A stretch of DNA of 45,773 nucleotides from Spartobacteria bacterium (lineage in GTDB: Bacteria > Verrucomicrobiota > Kiritimatiellia > RZYC01). A model generated the notes under the pieces. That model was given only the letters and a program-made list of their open reading frames with translations. It was not told the DNA's origin and did no database searches. The position numbers and the translations under genes are program-made. The stretch is taken from positions 1 to 45,773 of the forward strand of contig RZZM01000005.1 in NCBI GenBank assembly GCA_009929845.1, in the 5' to 3' direction. Shown in pieces: positions 1 through 7,794 of the stretch (the first letter of the stretch is position 1; each line of letters opens with the position of its first letter).

Positions 1-378
1 AAAATCGGCTGTTTTTTCGGCATTTTCGGCGCGAAACATGCGCGGATCAGTCGCTGAGATTAAATCCACGTCGCGTAGCGACAGAACGATAATAGCCGTG
101 ACGCTTTAGCCCACGGATGATATATATTGCATCAGAATATGGCGTCGCGCAGCGACCGCATGACATGCCCCCTGATCGGTTATCCCTACGGGATAGGGGC
201 TGTTGGTATGGTGGGGAAGTTTAGTTTGCTCAGAACTCCTTACCTTGTGGAAGTTGAGGTGTGACCCTATAACCTACAACCCAAAGCGGGTTTAGCCCGC
301 AACCCAATTTTATTAACCACAAGAACGCAAAAAACGCAGAGAAGAAGAGAAAATCGGGACCGAGTGGCTTAAAAAGGG
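1..378. other. Non-coding stretch with small palindromes
   Basis: I see no credible gene here. It holds two near-identical palindromes with GTCGC/GCGAC arms and 3-nt loops (70-82 and 144-156, centres 74 bp apart), a perfect GCGGG-TTTAG-CCCGC hairpin (286-300), a 24-nt segment (22-45) repeated inverted at 28327-28350, and a purine-rich 'ACGCAAAAAACGCAGAGAAG' motif (about 325-344) of the kind scattered through intergenic DNA in Verrucomicrobiota-like genomes. It lies downstream of the large sensor kinase, so it may hold its transcript end, but no clear intrinsic terminator is visible. Confidence 0.6.
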
Positions 379-3300
379 TTAGTGAGAAGTTATTTTTTCT
401 GGCAGAAAGCGTTCAAGGAGGACAATCAGTTGATCGATTTCGAACGGTTTGATGAGGTATTCATCCATGCCCGCCGCCAGAAAACGCTCGCGGTCGCCCT
501 GCATCGCATGCGCCGTCATGGCGATAATCGGCAAGCGCGCATCGGGGGCCTGTTCTTCGTCCGACTTCCGATTCCCGCCCTCTGCCGCACGAATGCGCCG
601 CGTCGCCTCGATACCGTCCATGACGGGCATTTGCACATCCATGAAGACAAGATCGTATTCGTTGTTTTCCAGCACATCAAGCGCCTGCGCGCCATTTTCC
701 GCCACATCCACATACGCCCCCATCTTTTCGAGCAGCAACCGGGCCAAAAGCTGACTGGTCACGTCGTCCTCAACCAGCAAAATCCGGGCGTTGAGGCGCC
801 GATCATTGACGGTTCCTGGTTTGCGCTGTTTGGGTTCGACGGCAGCTTGTTCGCCAATGGTCAGCGGGAGGGTCAGCACGAATGTTGTCCCTTGTCCCAA
901 TGTGCTCTCCACGGTGATATCGCCGTCCATAAGCCGGGCCAGATCACGCGAAATGGCCAGTCCCAGCCCTGTGCCGCCAAAGCGCCGGGTATGGGAATCA
1001 TCCACCTGCATGAAGGGGGCAAAGACTGCGTCAAGCTGATCCGAAGGCATGCCGATGCCGGTATCCTGCACGACAAAACGGAACACCGAGCGGGTGGCGT
1101 CTTTCGGTTGCGCTTCCACCTCGACCGCCAGGGTAACGCATCCGTGCTCCGTAAATTTAATCGCATTCCCAATCAGATTAATAAGAATCTGACGCAGGTG
1201 TTCCCCGTCGCCGCGCACGGTTTGCGCCACCCGCGGCGCCACCACATACCCGAATTCCAAGCCCTTTTCGCGCGCATGAAGTTCCATGATGGCGGCCAAG
1301 TCCTTCACCAGGGTTTGCACATTGAAATCGGACTCGCGAATCTCGAATTTTCCGGCTTCAATCCGGGAAAGGTCAAGAATCTCATTGATCACATGAAGCA
1401 GTGCCTGGCCGCATTTTCCGATGGTCTGCACATAAAGCCGCTGCTTGTCGTCAAGATGGGTGTCGGCCAGCAGGCCGGCAAACCCAAGCACCCCGTTCAT
1501 CGGCGTGCGTACCTCATGGCTCATATTCGCCAGAAAACGAGTCTTCGCCACCGTCGCCGCCTCCGCCGCCACCTTGGCCTCGCGCAACGCCTCCTCCGCC
1601 CGCTTGCGCTCGGTGATGTCCTGTATCGCGAATACGGCCCCGTCGATTCGGCCCTCTTCGTCGTGCAGTGGCGCGCCGTTGATGCTGAGTATCTTCCGTT
1701 TGCCGTCCGAGGCCGTTATCGCATGGCATACCTCATAGACCGCATGATCGGTTGCCATGACCTGATTGAACGGCAACCGCTCATCGGGAAAAAGAGAGCC
1801 GTCTACATCGGTAATTCCCCAATCAGGCGCATTGTAGGTGAGATCATTGAGCCTTGATGTGTCCAACCCTAGCAGATTTTCGGCATGCGGATTCGCGAAA
1901 ACAATTTTACCGTTGCGGTCCAACTGCGTAATCGCCACCGGGCCATCTTCGATAATGCGCTCGGCGAGTTCCTTCGCCCGACGTAGTGCCTCCTCGGCGC
2001 GCTTGCGCTCGGTGATGTCACGCACCCATTCCATGAACATTTCAACATTATTATCTTTATCAAGAAGCGGAATGACGTGCAGATCAATCCAGGTCCCGTC
2101 CGGCAATTGCGTTTCTTTCCGAAAGGGTTTTGCGGTCTCAAAAGTGGTCTTGGCAAGACAGTCGGGGCAGATATCACTACGGTCCCGATAGGTTGTGTAA
2201 CATTTCGTGCCTGTTTTTCGCTTGGTTTCCGGGACGGACCCGAAGCCTTGCCAATTGCTGTACAGGATGTCCATTTCAGGGCTGTGTATCGAAATCATAT
2301 CGGGAATAACACCCAGCATTCCAGTAAAACGTCTTTCGCTCTCGCGCAGCGCATCTTCGGCGCGCTTGCGCTCGGTGATGTCCAGGGCTCTCGATACGAC
2401 GCCCCGGACGTCACCCTCCTCGTCATAATACGGATAATAGCACATAACCCGGTATTGCGGTGGCCCGTCCGGGCCTCGAAAGAGGTCCTCGTAAACCACT
2501 TCCCGCCCGGCAAGCGCTTCATCCAGGTGTGGTTTGACCTGCTTGGCAAAGACCTCTTTACCGAGCAGACTTTCCACGGTATGGCCTTCGATTTCATGAC
2601 GTGGTTTGTTGAATGTCTGGAGATAGGCATCGTTCACGACAACATATCGATACGCGTTATCCACCATGGACATGGGGTCTTTGGTTTTGGAGAGGATCCG
2701 TTCATAATGGTGAAGACGTCGTTCCTGATCACGTCGGATGGTCTCCAGATGGATTCTCTCGATGGCCTGGGCGATGGTCCCGGCCAGGTTCATGAACAGC
2801 TCCTGCTCCTCGGGATCGTGCGCCAATTCCCCGGGCACCGAAGCGGCAAGCAAACCAATGGGCTGACCTCCAATCTCCAATCGGACAGCGAATCCCCCCC
2901 TGCCGCCATACTGGTCGACCAGGGGACAATCCGCGCACTCAGCCTGCGGGTCTGAAACAATCTGCATCCTGGCGGAATCAAGCGCCTTGCAGGCGCAAGG
3001 ACTCATCCGTCCGTCCCGAAAACGGGCGAGAAGGCTTTCGAATGCGTCTCCTACTATGCCGTCCTGGGCCGAGTCCGTGAGCGTGCGCTCCTGATCCAGG
3101 AGCGCGATCCAGACGTTTTGATAGCCCCGGGTCGCGGTCAGGGCACAGCAGATATCCTCGAGTAGTTGGCCCTGGTCCCGGGCGTTGAAAATAATCTGAT
3201 TGACGGTGACAAAGGAGTTCAGCACGGCATTCAGGTGTTGAATGCGGTTGTCGGACAGGTCGGACTTGTCGGACGGGTCGGACTTGTCGGACATTTTGGC

Positions 3301-3897
3301 ATCTCTCGCTTGCACGCGCACGGTGTGGAGGCGCTCGGTGAAACCGCCTTGCTCGACAAAATCGCGGCCTTGGCTCTCGATCTGCCGTCGCAACAGGCAG
3401 GTGGCCTGGTGGATGGCGCAGCGCATGGCGTTGGCGGCGATCTCCGGCTCGGCTTGGGCCACAAAGTCGGCCAAGCCGGACAAGCCGGTCAAGTGCATGG
3501 TACCCTCCGGTTCCGTGGGCAGATCGGGTGCCACATCGTGCTTCAGGCGCTCGCGTATGGCCAGCGCCTCGGGGGCATCCTTGGGCCAGACGCGCAGTTT
3601 GCGCTGAATCAGGAAACGCTCGTAATCTTTGAGTAATTCATCGGCGTGGCTTGAGCGGGCCACGTTGGTGAGCAGCATTTCGCTCTTGCGCGAAGTGGCG
3701 GCCGCTCCGCTGCCTTCGCTGATATTGCGTACTCCGCTGCGCGCGGCCTGCACCATCTGGTCGTGGGTGCGCGACCGCTTGTCGATAAACCGGTCGCAAA
3801 AGACCACGGTGGCGTCATAGACCGCCTGGGCCACTTTGTAGCGGTGGAGGTTTTCATAACCGCCATGCGGCAGCGTGGGGGTGTTGGGGGCGCTCAT
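379..3897 (-). CDS. Hybrid sensor histidine kinase with N-terminal four-helix bundle
   Basis: 1172 aa. Order of domains: four-helix bundle of the S23/IVP type (about 15-110), a region resembling the 'four helix bundle suffix' domain (about 130-200), an SDx tripeptide repeat (203-217), a GAF domain (about 225-385), three PAS domains (about 395-510, 520-635, 640-765), HisKA with H-box [13 protein letters not shown] (phospho-acceptor His794), HATPase (N-box Asn911, DTGIGM 945-950, GGTGLGLAI) and a C-terminal receiver (Asp1087 in FMDVQMP, Lys1150). No membrane segment is seen, so it is probably cytoplasmic. The GAF has CxC (301/303) and CxxC (321/324), and the second PAS has Cys566/577/580, a possible metal or redox site. 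Its ATG overlaps the cdd stop (ATGA), implying translational coupling to udp-cdd. The four-helix bundle fused to a kinase is odd, since this family is usually a stand-alone small protein. The kinase call is secure; signal and output are unknown. Confidence 0.92.
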   Translation of the reverse strand: MSAPNTPTLPHGGYENLHRYKVAQAVYDATVVFCDRFIDKRSRTHDQMVQAARSGVRNISEGSGAAATSRKSEMLLTNVARSSHADELLKDYERFLIQRKLRVWPKDAPEALAIRERLKHDVAPDLPTEPEGTMHLTGLSGLADFVAQAEPEIAANAMRCAIHQATCLLRRQIESQGRDFVEQGGFTERLHTVRVQARDAKMSDKSDPSDKSDLSDNRIQHLNAVLNSFVTVNQIIFNARDQGQLLEDICCALTATRGYQNVWIALLDQERTLTDSAQDGIVGDAFESLLARFRDGRMSPCACKALDSARMQIVSDPQAECADCPLVDQYGGRGGFAVRLEIGGQPIGLLAASVPGELAHDPEEQELFMNLAGTIAQAIERIHLETIRRDQERRLHHYERILSKTKDPMSMVDNAYRYVVVNDAYLQTFNKPRHEIEGHTVESLLGKEVFAKQVKPHLDEALAGREVVYEDLFRGPDGPPQYRVMCYYPYYDEEGDVRGVVSRALDITERKRAEDALRESERRFTGMLGVIPDMISIHSPEMDILYSNWQGFGSVPETKRKTGTKCYTTYRDRSDICPDCLAKTTFETAKPFRKETQLPDGTWIDLHVIPLLDKDNNVEMFMEWVRDITERKRAEEALRRAKELAERIIEDGPVAITQLDRNGKIVFANPHAENLLGLDTSRLNDLTYNAPDWGITDVDGSLFPDERLPFNQVMATDHAVYEVCHAITASDGKRKILSINGAPLHDEEGRIDGAVFAIQDITERKRAEEALREAKVAAEAATVAKTRFLANMSHEVRTPMNGVLGFAGLLADTHLDDKQRLYVQTIGKCGQALLHVINEILDLSRIEAGKFEIRESDFNVQTLVKDLAAIMELHAREKGLEFGYVVAPRVAQTVRGDGEHLRQILINLIGNAIKFTEHGCVTLAVEVEAQPKDATRSVFRFVVQDTGIGMPSDQLDAVFAPFMQVDDSHTRRFGGTGLGLAISRDLARLMDGDITVESTLGQGTTFVLTLPLTIGEQAAVEPKQRKPGTVNDRRLNARILLVEDDVTSQLLARLLLEKMGAYVDVAENGAQALDVLENNEYDLVFMDVQMPVMDGIEATRRIRAAEGGNRKSDEEQAPDARLPIIAMTAHAMQGDRERFLAAGMDEYLIKPFEIDQLIVLLERFLPEKITSH
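3250..3292. repeat. 9-bp tandem repeat, 5 units (SDx coding)
   Basis: Units of GTCGGACnn start at 3250, 3259, 3268, 3277 and 3286. On the minus strand they encode [15 protein letters not shown] at the junction between the four-helix-bundle part and the GAF domain of the sensor kinase. A second array with the same unit and the same 'GGTTGTCGGAC' edge sits 626 bp away in the end of cdd. Confidence 0.9.
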
Positions 3898-4391
3898 GAC
3901 GGGGGGCTCCGGTGGTTGTCGGACGCGTCGGACAGGTCGGACGGGTCGGACAGCGCGCCTGGGCCAAACGAAAAGGGTAGCAGTTCATTGAGTGAGGAGC
4001 GATAGATATCGCGGATTTCCTCCGCATCGTTCAGGTTGACGCCCAGCACATGCACATTGCGGTCGGCGGCGAACTCGTTGATTTTCTGGCGGCATAATCC
4101 GCAGGGCATGCCCTTACCCATATTGGCCTTAACTACTACGGCGATGGCCTTCAGACGCAAGATGCCGGATTTGACCATGCTGTTGATGGCCATCATTTCG
4201 GCATGCGTGGTCAGTGTCAGGTCCGCGCCTTCGACGTTGCACCCCGTGTGGACCACATCCACCTCATCCAGCAGGGCCGCACCCACCTTGTATCTGGAAT
4301 ACGGGGCATAGGCGTTTCTTCGTATGGCCATGGCCTCGCTGACCAACGTCTGTTCGGTTTTACTCAGTGCTTCCCAGGTTACTTGTTCCAT
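3894..4391 (-). CDS. cdd: Cytidine deaminase
   Basis: 165 aa. Zinc-dependent hydrolytic deamination of (deoxy)cytidine to (deoxy)uridine in the cytoplasm. Visible family motifs: YAPYSRYKVGAALL, CNVEGA (Cys51), the zinc/catalytic HAE (His63, Glu65) and PCGLC (Cys97, Cys100). The core fills about 1-140; the remaining 25 residues are an added tail made of SDx tripeptides (SDPSDLSDASDN) encoded by a 9-bp tandem repeat, not part of the enzyme fold. It starts 5 bp after the udp stop and its TGA overlaps the ATG of the sensor kinase. An AGGAG lies about 12 nt upstream of the ATG, inside the end of udp. The enzyme makes the substrate of the neighbouring uridine phosphorylase. Confidence 0.95.
   Translation of the reverse strand: MEQVTWEALSKTEQTLVSEAMAIRRNAYAPYSRYKVGAALLDEVDVVHTGCNVEGADLTLTTHAEMMAINSMVKSGILRLKAIAVVVKANMGKGMPCGLCRQKINEFAADRNVHVLGVNLNDAEEIRDIYRSSLNELLPFSFGPGALSDPSDLSDASDNHRSPPS
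3918..3951. repeat. 9-bp tandem repeat, 4 units (SDx coding)
   Basis: GTCGGAC cores start at 3918, 3927, 3936 and 3945. They encode the C-terminal SDPSDLSDASDN of cytidine deaminase on the minus strand. The unit is the same as the array at 3250-3292 in the next gene. Confidence 0.9.
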
Positions 4392-4396
4392 TGCGA

Positions 4397-5155
4397 TTAC
4401 CCCCGCTCCTGTGCCTCCAGAATTTTCACCGCTTCCAGGGCCGTTCGGATAGCCTCGTCAATCCCCACCTTGGCAATGATGGGTTCATCGCTGTAGGTTC
4501 GTCCGATGATAGCCAGCACCTCGCCGGCACGGACACGCTTGATCGAGGCGACCACAAACAGCGCCGCCGCCTCCATCGAGGTTGAGAGGACATTCGAGCG
4601 ATACCAGGCCTCCCATTTCATATCGTTTTCCTTTTCAATGGGGAGTCCGCAATCGCCCTCGATGAAAAACGCGTCTTTGCAATGTCCGATCCCGCAATGA
4701 TTTCGCACACCCAGTTTACGGGCGCCTTCGCGCAACGCCCAGGTGACGTCGAGGTCGGCGACCGCCGGGTAGCTCAGAGGCACATACTGGCGTGTGGTGC
4801 CCTCTTCCCTGACCGAGGCCGTCGTAACGCATATGTCCCCCACGTCCACTTCCGGCTGCAACGAACCGGCCGTTCCGATCCGGATGAACGTATCCGCCCC
4901 GATACGGATCAGTTCCTCGACGGCAATCGCGGTGGACGGGCAACCGATGCCGGTCGAGGTGCACGATATCTTTATGCCATCCACATGCCCTGTAAAGGTC
5001 CGATATTCGCGGTTGAACGCCATTTCCTCGGCATCATCGAAGAACGCCGCAATCTTCGGGACGCGCCCTGGATCGCCCGGCAACAGCACATAGCGCCCCA
5101 CATCGCCCTCTTTGAGCCCGATATGATATTGAACATCCGGCGATATATCCGTCAT
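4397..5155 (-). CDS. udp: Uridine phosphorylase
   Basis: 252 aa, the usual length of the nucleoside phosphorylase-I family. Phosphorolysis of uridine to uracil and ribose-1-phosphate. Motifs: YHIGLKEGDVGRYVLLPGDPGR near the N terminus (phosphate-binding GDPGR), STGIGCPSTAIAVEEL, the IRIGTAGSLQ loop, and the SNVLSTSMEAAALFV nucleoside/ribose-binding segment. The start is supported by AAGGAGA about 10 nt upstream. It is the first gene of udp-cdd-kinase and is divergent from codB, so the four genes form a pyrimidine uptake and salvage locus. Closest alternative is a purine nucleoside phosphorylase, but the N-terminal motif and the partnership with cdd favour uridine. Confidence 0.9.
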   Translation of the reverse strand: MTDISPDVQYHIGLKEGDVGRYVLLPGDPGRVPKIAAFFDDAEEMAFNREYRTFTGHVDGIKISCTSTGIGCPSTAIAVEELIRIGADTFIRIGTAGSLQPEVDVGDICVTTASVREEGTTRQYVPLSYPAVADLDVTWALREGARKLGVRNHCGIGHCKDAFFIEGDCGLPIEKENDMKWEAWYRSNVLSTSMEAAALFVVASIKRVRAGEVLAIIGRTYSDEPIIAKVGIDEAIRTALEAVKILEAQERG

Positions 5156-5256
5156 GGCTCTTTCTCCTTGTTGTCATTTTCAGTTGGGCGCTTATGCTAG
5201 CTGACATTTTTCCCGAAGACGAGGATTTTTGCCAGAAGATGCGCACATTTTTTATT

Positions 5257-5286
5257 TTGCAACGGATCAGGTTTCAGGGTAATAAT
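5257..5286 (+). promoter_or_regulatory. Candidate sigma70 promoter of codB
   Basis: -35 TTGCAA (5257-5262), 18-bp spacer, -10 AATAAT (5281-5286). The predicted start near 5294 gives a leader of about 22 nt holding the AAAGGA ribosome site (5305-5310). Prediction by eye only. Confidence 0.45.
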
Positions 5287-5315
5287 GACGGTATAAAAGC
5301 AGCCAAAGGAGCGCC

Positions 5316-6599
5316 ATGCAGGAAGAGGTCAAACCCGTCAGTCAACATGAAGATTATCCGCTGACCGAGATTCCATTGGAGGCCCGGCGCGGATTCTGGT
5401 CCAACTCGATTGTCCTTTTGGGGTTCACGTTTTTTACGGCCACGATGTTTGGCGGGGGCTCGTTGGGGACGGGGCTGAAATTCTGGCCGGACCTGGTGGT
5501 TACAATTATCACCGGAAATTTGTTGCTGGGGTTGTATGTTGCCGTCCTCAGCCTGATTGCCTACCGCAGCGGCTTGAACACGGTGTTGATGTGTCGCTTC
5601 AGTTTTGGGGATTGGGGCAGCAAGTGGTCGGACCTGTTGCTGGGGCTTACCCAGATTGGCTGGTACGCATGGGGGACGGCTACGATTGCCACGGTCTTTG
5701 TCACCTTGCTGGGACTGCCTCATTGGCTGACCATTCCGCTGATGGTCGTGTTCGGCATGGCCTTCTGTTGGACGGCGTGGGTGGGGTATCGCGGACTGGA
5801 AATCCTCTCGCTGTTTGCCGTCCCGGTGATGACCGCGCTGATCCTCTGGAGCATGACCAGGGCAACCCGCGATGTAGGCGGACTGGAACATCTGCTGTCC
5901 ATCGTGCCCTCCAGGCCGATTACCATCGCCACCGCCATTACCATTGTATTCGGCACCTTTGTCAGCGGCGGAACACAAAGCCCGAACTGGTCGCGTTTTT
6001 CCAACTCGACCTTCACCGCCGCGGGGGCCAGCCTGCTGGCTTTCTTTGTGGGCAACGGTCTGATGATCTCGGCGGGGGCGTATGGGGCATTGGTCTATCA
6101 GGAGGCGGATATCGTGCAGGTATTGAAAATTCAGGGGGTCATGGGACTGGGCGTGGTTATGCTGCTGCTCAACATCTGGACCACGCAGGACAATACGATT
6201 TACAATTTCTCGGTAGCCGGATGCAACCTGTGCCGGACCCCACGGCGACGAGTATTCACGATAGGCGGCGCGGCGGTCGGCACCATATTGGCCATCGTCG
6301 GCATGGGCAACTGGCTGGTGCCCTACCTGGTCTTCCTGGGTACGATTGTCCCGCCCCTGGGTGGCGTTATCATGGCCGACTACTGGATTCGGCGACGTGG
6401 CCAGTACCAACGAATCGCGGACACCCGCTTTCCGAGACTGAACATCCCCGGAGTTGTTGCCTATATCTTGGCCTCTATCCTTGCCTTTGTATCGGGCAAA
6501 ACAGGCTGGGGCGTCCCGCCGATCAACGGCATCATCATCGCGGTGGTCGTTTACGTTGTGGCGTGTAAAGTGGCTGAAGCGCTTTCGCGCCGGGAGTAA
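5316..6599 (+). CDS. codB: Cytosine/nucleobase permease, NCS1 family
   Basis: 427 aa, close to the ~420 aa of CodB. Inner-membrane symporter for cytosine or a related nucleobase. About 12 hydrophobic segments are visible. CodB-like features include the N-terminal EDYPLTEIPLEARRGFWSNSIVLLGFTFF, the 'GLTQIGWYAWGTATIA' substrate-site helix, and 'NIWTTQDNTIYNFSVAGCN'. Start chosen at 5316 with AAAGGA 5 nt upstream. It is divergent from udp-cdd, with a 160-bp shared upstream region, and would feed the same pyrimidine pool. No cytosine deaminase (codA) is in the window, so cytosine may not be the only substrate. Confidence 0.88.
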   Translation: MQEEVKPVSQHEDYPLTEIPLEARRGFWSNSIVLLGFTFFTATMFGGGSLGTGLKFWPDLVVTIITGNLLLGLYVAVLSLIAYRSGLNTVLMCRFSFGDWGSKWSDLLLGLTQIGWYAWGTATIATVFVTLLGLPHWLTIPLMVVFGMAFCWTAWVGYRGLEILSLFAVPVMTALILWSMTRATRDVGGLEHLLSIVPSRPITIATAITIVFGTFVSGGTQSPNWSRFSNSTFTAAGASLLAFFVGNGLMISAGAYGALVYQEADIVQVLKIQGVMGLGVVMLLLNIWTTQDNTIYNFSVAGCNLCRTPRRRVFTIGGAAVGTILAIVGMGNWLVPYLVFLGTIVPPLGGVIMADYWIRRRGQYQRIADTRFPRLNIPGVVAYILASILAFVSGKTGWGVPPINGIIIAVVVYVVACKVAEALSRRE

Positions 6600-6868
6600 G
6601 GCCTGCGCCCTGCCGTGGACACAAGCGTTCTTGAAAATGCAAAAATGCATCCCGGCCCCTGGTATGCCCGTGAAAAAAGATGACGTTGGCTGATTGAGGA
6701 TAAGGCCACGTTCCATCGCCTAACCACGGGTGATATGCCCCCTTTCTTTCTGATTATTTCCGCCCGCTCCGCAGTCGTGCCCATATTCCCTGAATGAGTT
6801 GGCGTGTTTCCTGCTTTGTCTGAACGTATATGTTTTTTTTACCGAGGAACAACAAGGAGTGTAACGGC
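6600..6868. other. Intergenic region before surface protein pair
   Basis: 269 bp without a credible gene between codB and the secreted protein. I see no clear promoter or terminator hairpin; a strong ribosome site (AAGGAG, 6854-6859) ends it. Confidence 0.5.
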
Positions 6869-7753
6869 ATGATAACCTCGAAGGGTCTCTGGAGGCTCGC
6901 TTTCCTGTGTCTGGTGGCGGCATGCGCGGCGACGCATGCGGCAGTATTCCTGATGGAAGGGGGGCAGTTCCTGCTCAACGGCAAGCTGACGGTCGAGGAA
7001 TTTACCGTGGATGCGGAAACGTGTCTGTACGGAAACGGGACCATTGAGGGCGCCGTGACTGTTCACGGCGCTCTGGCCCCCGGAAACGGCGACCCCACGT
7101 CGGTTGGGATCCTCTCCATCGCCTCTTCCCTTGTTTTCAATGCGGGGAGCGTTTTTGCCTGTTACGCCTCGGGGCATACTACATTGGATACAATTTCCGC
7201 GGATGGACCGGTAAGCGGTATCTGCCTGCTTGATTTTTCTCAGGCGGCTGCCGCCATACCGCTGAGTCAGGTGGTCATCGAAGGTGGAGCCGGCAGTGAT
7301 TACGCCGGCTTCACCACTTCGACGAACCTCACCCTCGACGCCGCGAACAACAATCTGCTCCTGACGGATATCACTGGCGATTCCAACACGAACCATATCC
7401 CCGATTACTGGGAGGTCCGGTATTTTGACGGCAGGACCAACTGCAATCCCGCGGCGGACAGCGATGATGACCTTATGAACAACTGGGCGGAGTATGTCGC
7501 CGGCACGGTCCCGACCAACGCGGATTCCCGGCTGGAGATGTCAACCGGCGCCGACCATTCCGCCACTGACCTGGTCCTCGCCTGGTCCAGCGTTCAGGAC
7601 AAGCGCTACACCCTGCTGCGCGCCACTAATCTTCTGGCGGACGCCTTCTCCGTGCTGTCGAGCAATATCGCGGCAACGCCACCGTTGAATGCCTATACCG
7701 ACTCGGTCATACAATTGGAACACTATTATTACAGAATTCAGGTAGAGCACTGA
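6869..7753 (+). CDS. Secreted beta-strand/calcium-loop protein
   Basis: 294 aa. Start at ATG 6869 because AAGGAG lies 9 nt upstream and the product then opens with a signal peptide (MITSKGLWRLAFLCLVAACAA, cut near THA). Residues about 30-160 are beta-rich, with 'GNGTIEGAVTVHGALAPGN' of the autotransporter-associated beta-strand type. Residues 170-215 (DSNTNHIPDYWEVRYF...DSDDDLMNNWAEYVAGTVPTN) are the dockerin/thrombospondin-3-like calcium loop common in secreted proteins of Verrucomicrobiota and Kiritimatiellota, followed by a 'W-s-s...Y.ll.atNL' C-terminal domain that often follows it in those phyla. No PEP-CTERM, LPXTG or C-terminal anchor is seen, so attachment is unknown. It is 41 bp upstream of another secreted protein and likely co-transcribed. 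Function unknown; a cell-surface or matrix role is inferred. Confidence 0.75.
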   Translation: MITSKGLWRLAFLCLVAACAATHAAVFLMEGGQFLLNGKLTVEEFTVDAETCLYGNGTIEGAVTVHGALAPGNGDPTSVGILSIASSLVFNAGSVFACYASGHTTLDTISADGPVSGICLLDFSQAAAAIPLSQVVIEGGAGSDYAGFTTSTNLTLDAANNNLLLTDITGDSNTNHIPDYWEVRYFDGRTNCNPAADSDDDLMNNWAEYVAGTVPTNADSRLEMSTGADHSATDLVLAWSSVQDKRYTLLRATNLLADAFSVLSSNIAATPPLNAYTDSVIQLEHYYYRIQVEH

Positions 7754-7794
7754 CCTCCATTTACAACGAATAAAGCAACAAGGAGAATTGAACA

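Noticed and set aside
2077-2955. 292-aa frame on the plus strand
   Set aside because: Lies fully antisense to the PAS/GAF part of the sensor kinase, whose domains are clear; composition is that of a shadow frame.
379-3897. Diversity-generating retroelement, because of the Avd-like four-helix bundle
   Set aside because: No reverse transcriptase, template repeat or variable repeat is seen in the window.
5274-6716. 480-aa frame on the minus strand
   Set aside because: Antisense to codB; low in hydrophobic residues, rich in Arg/Gln/His, no known motif.
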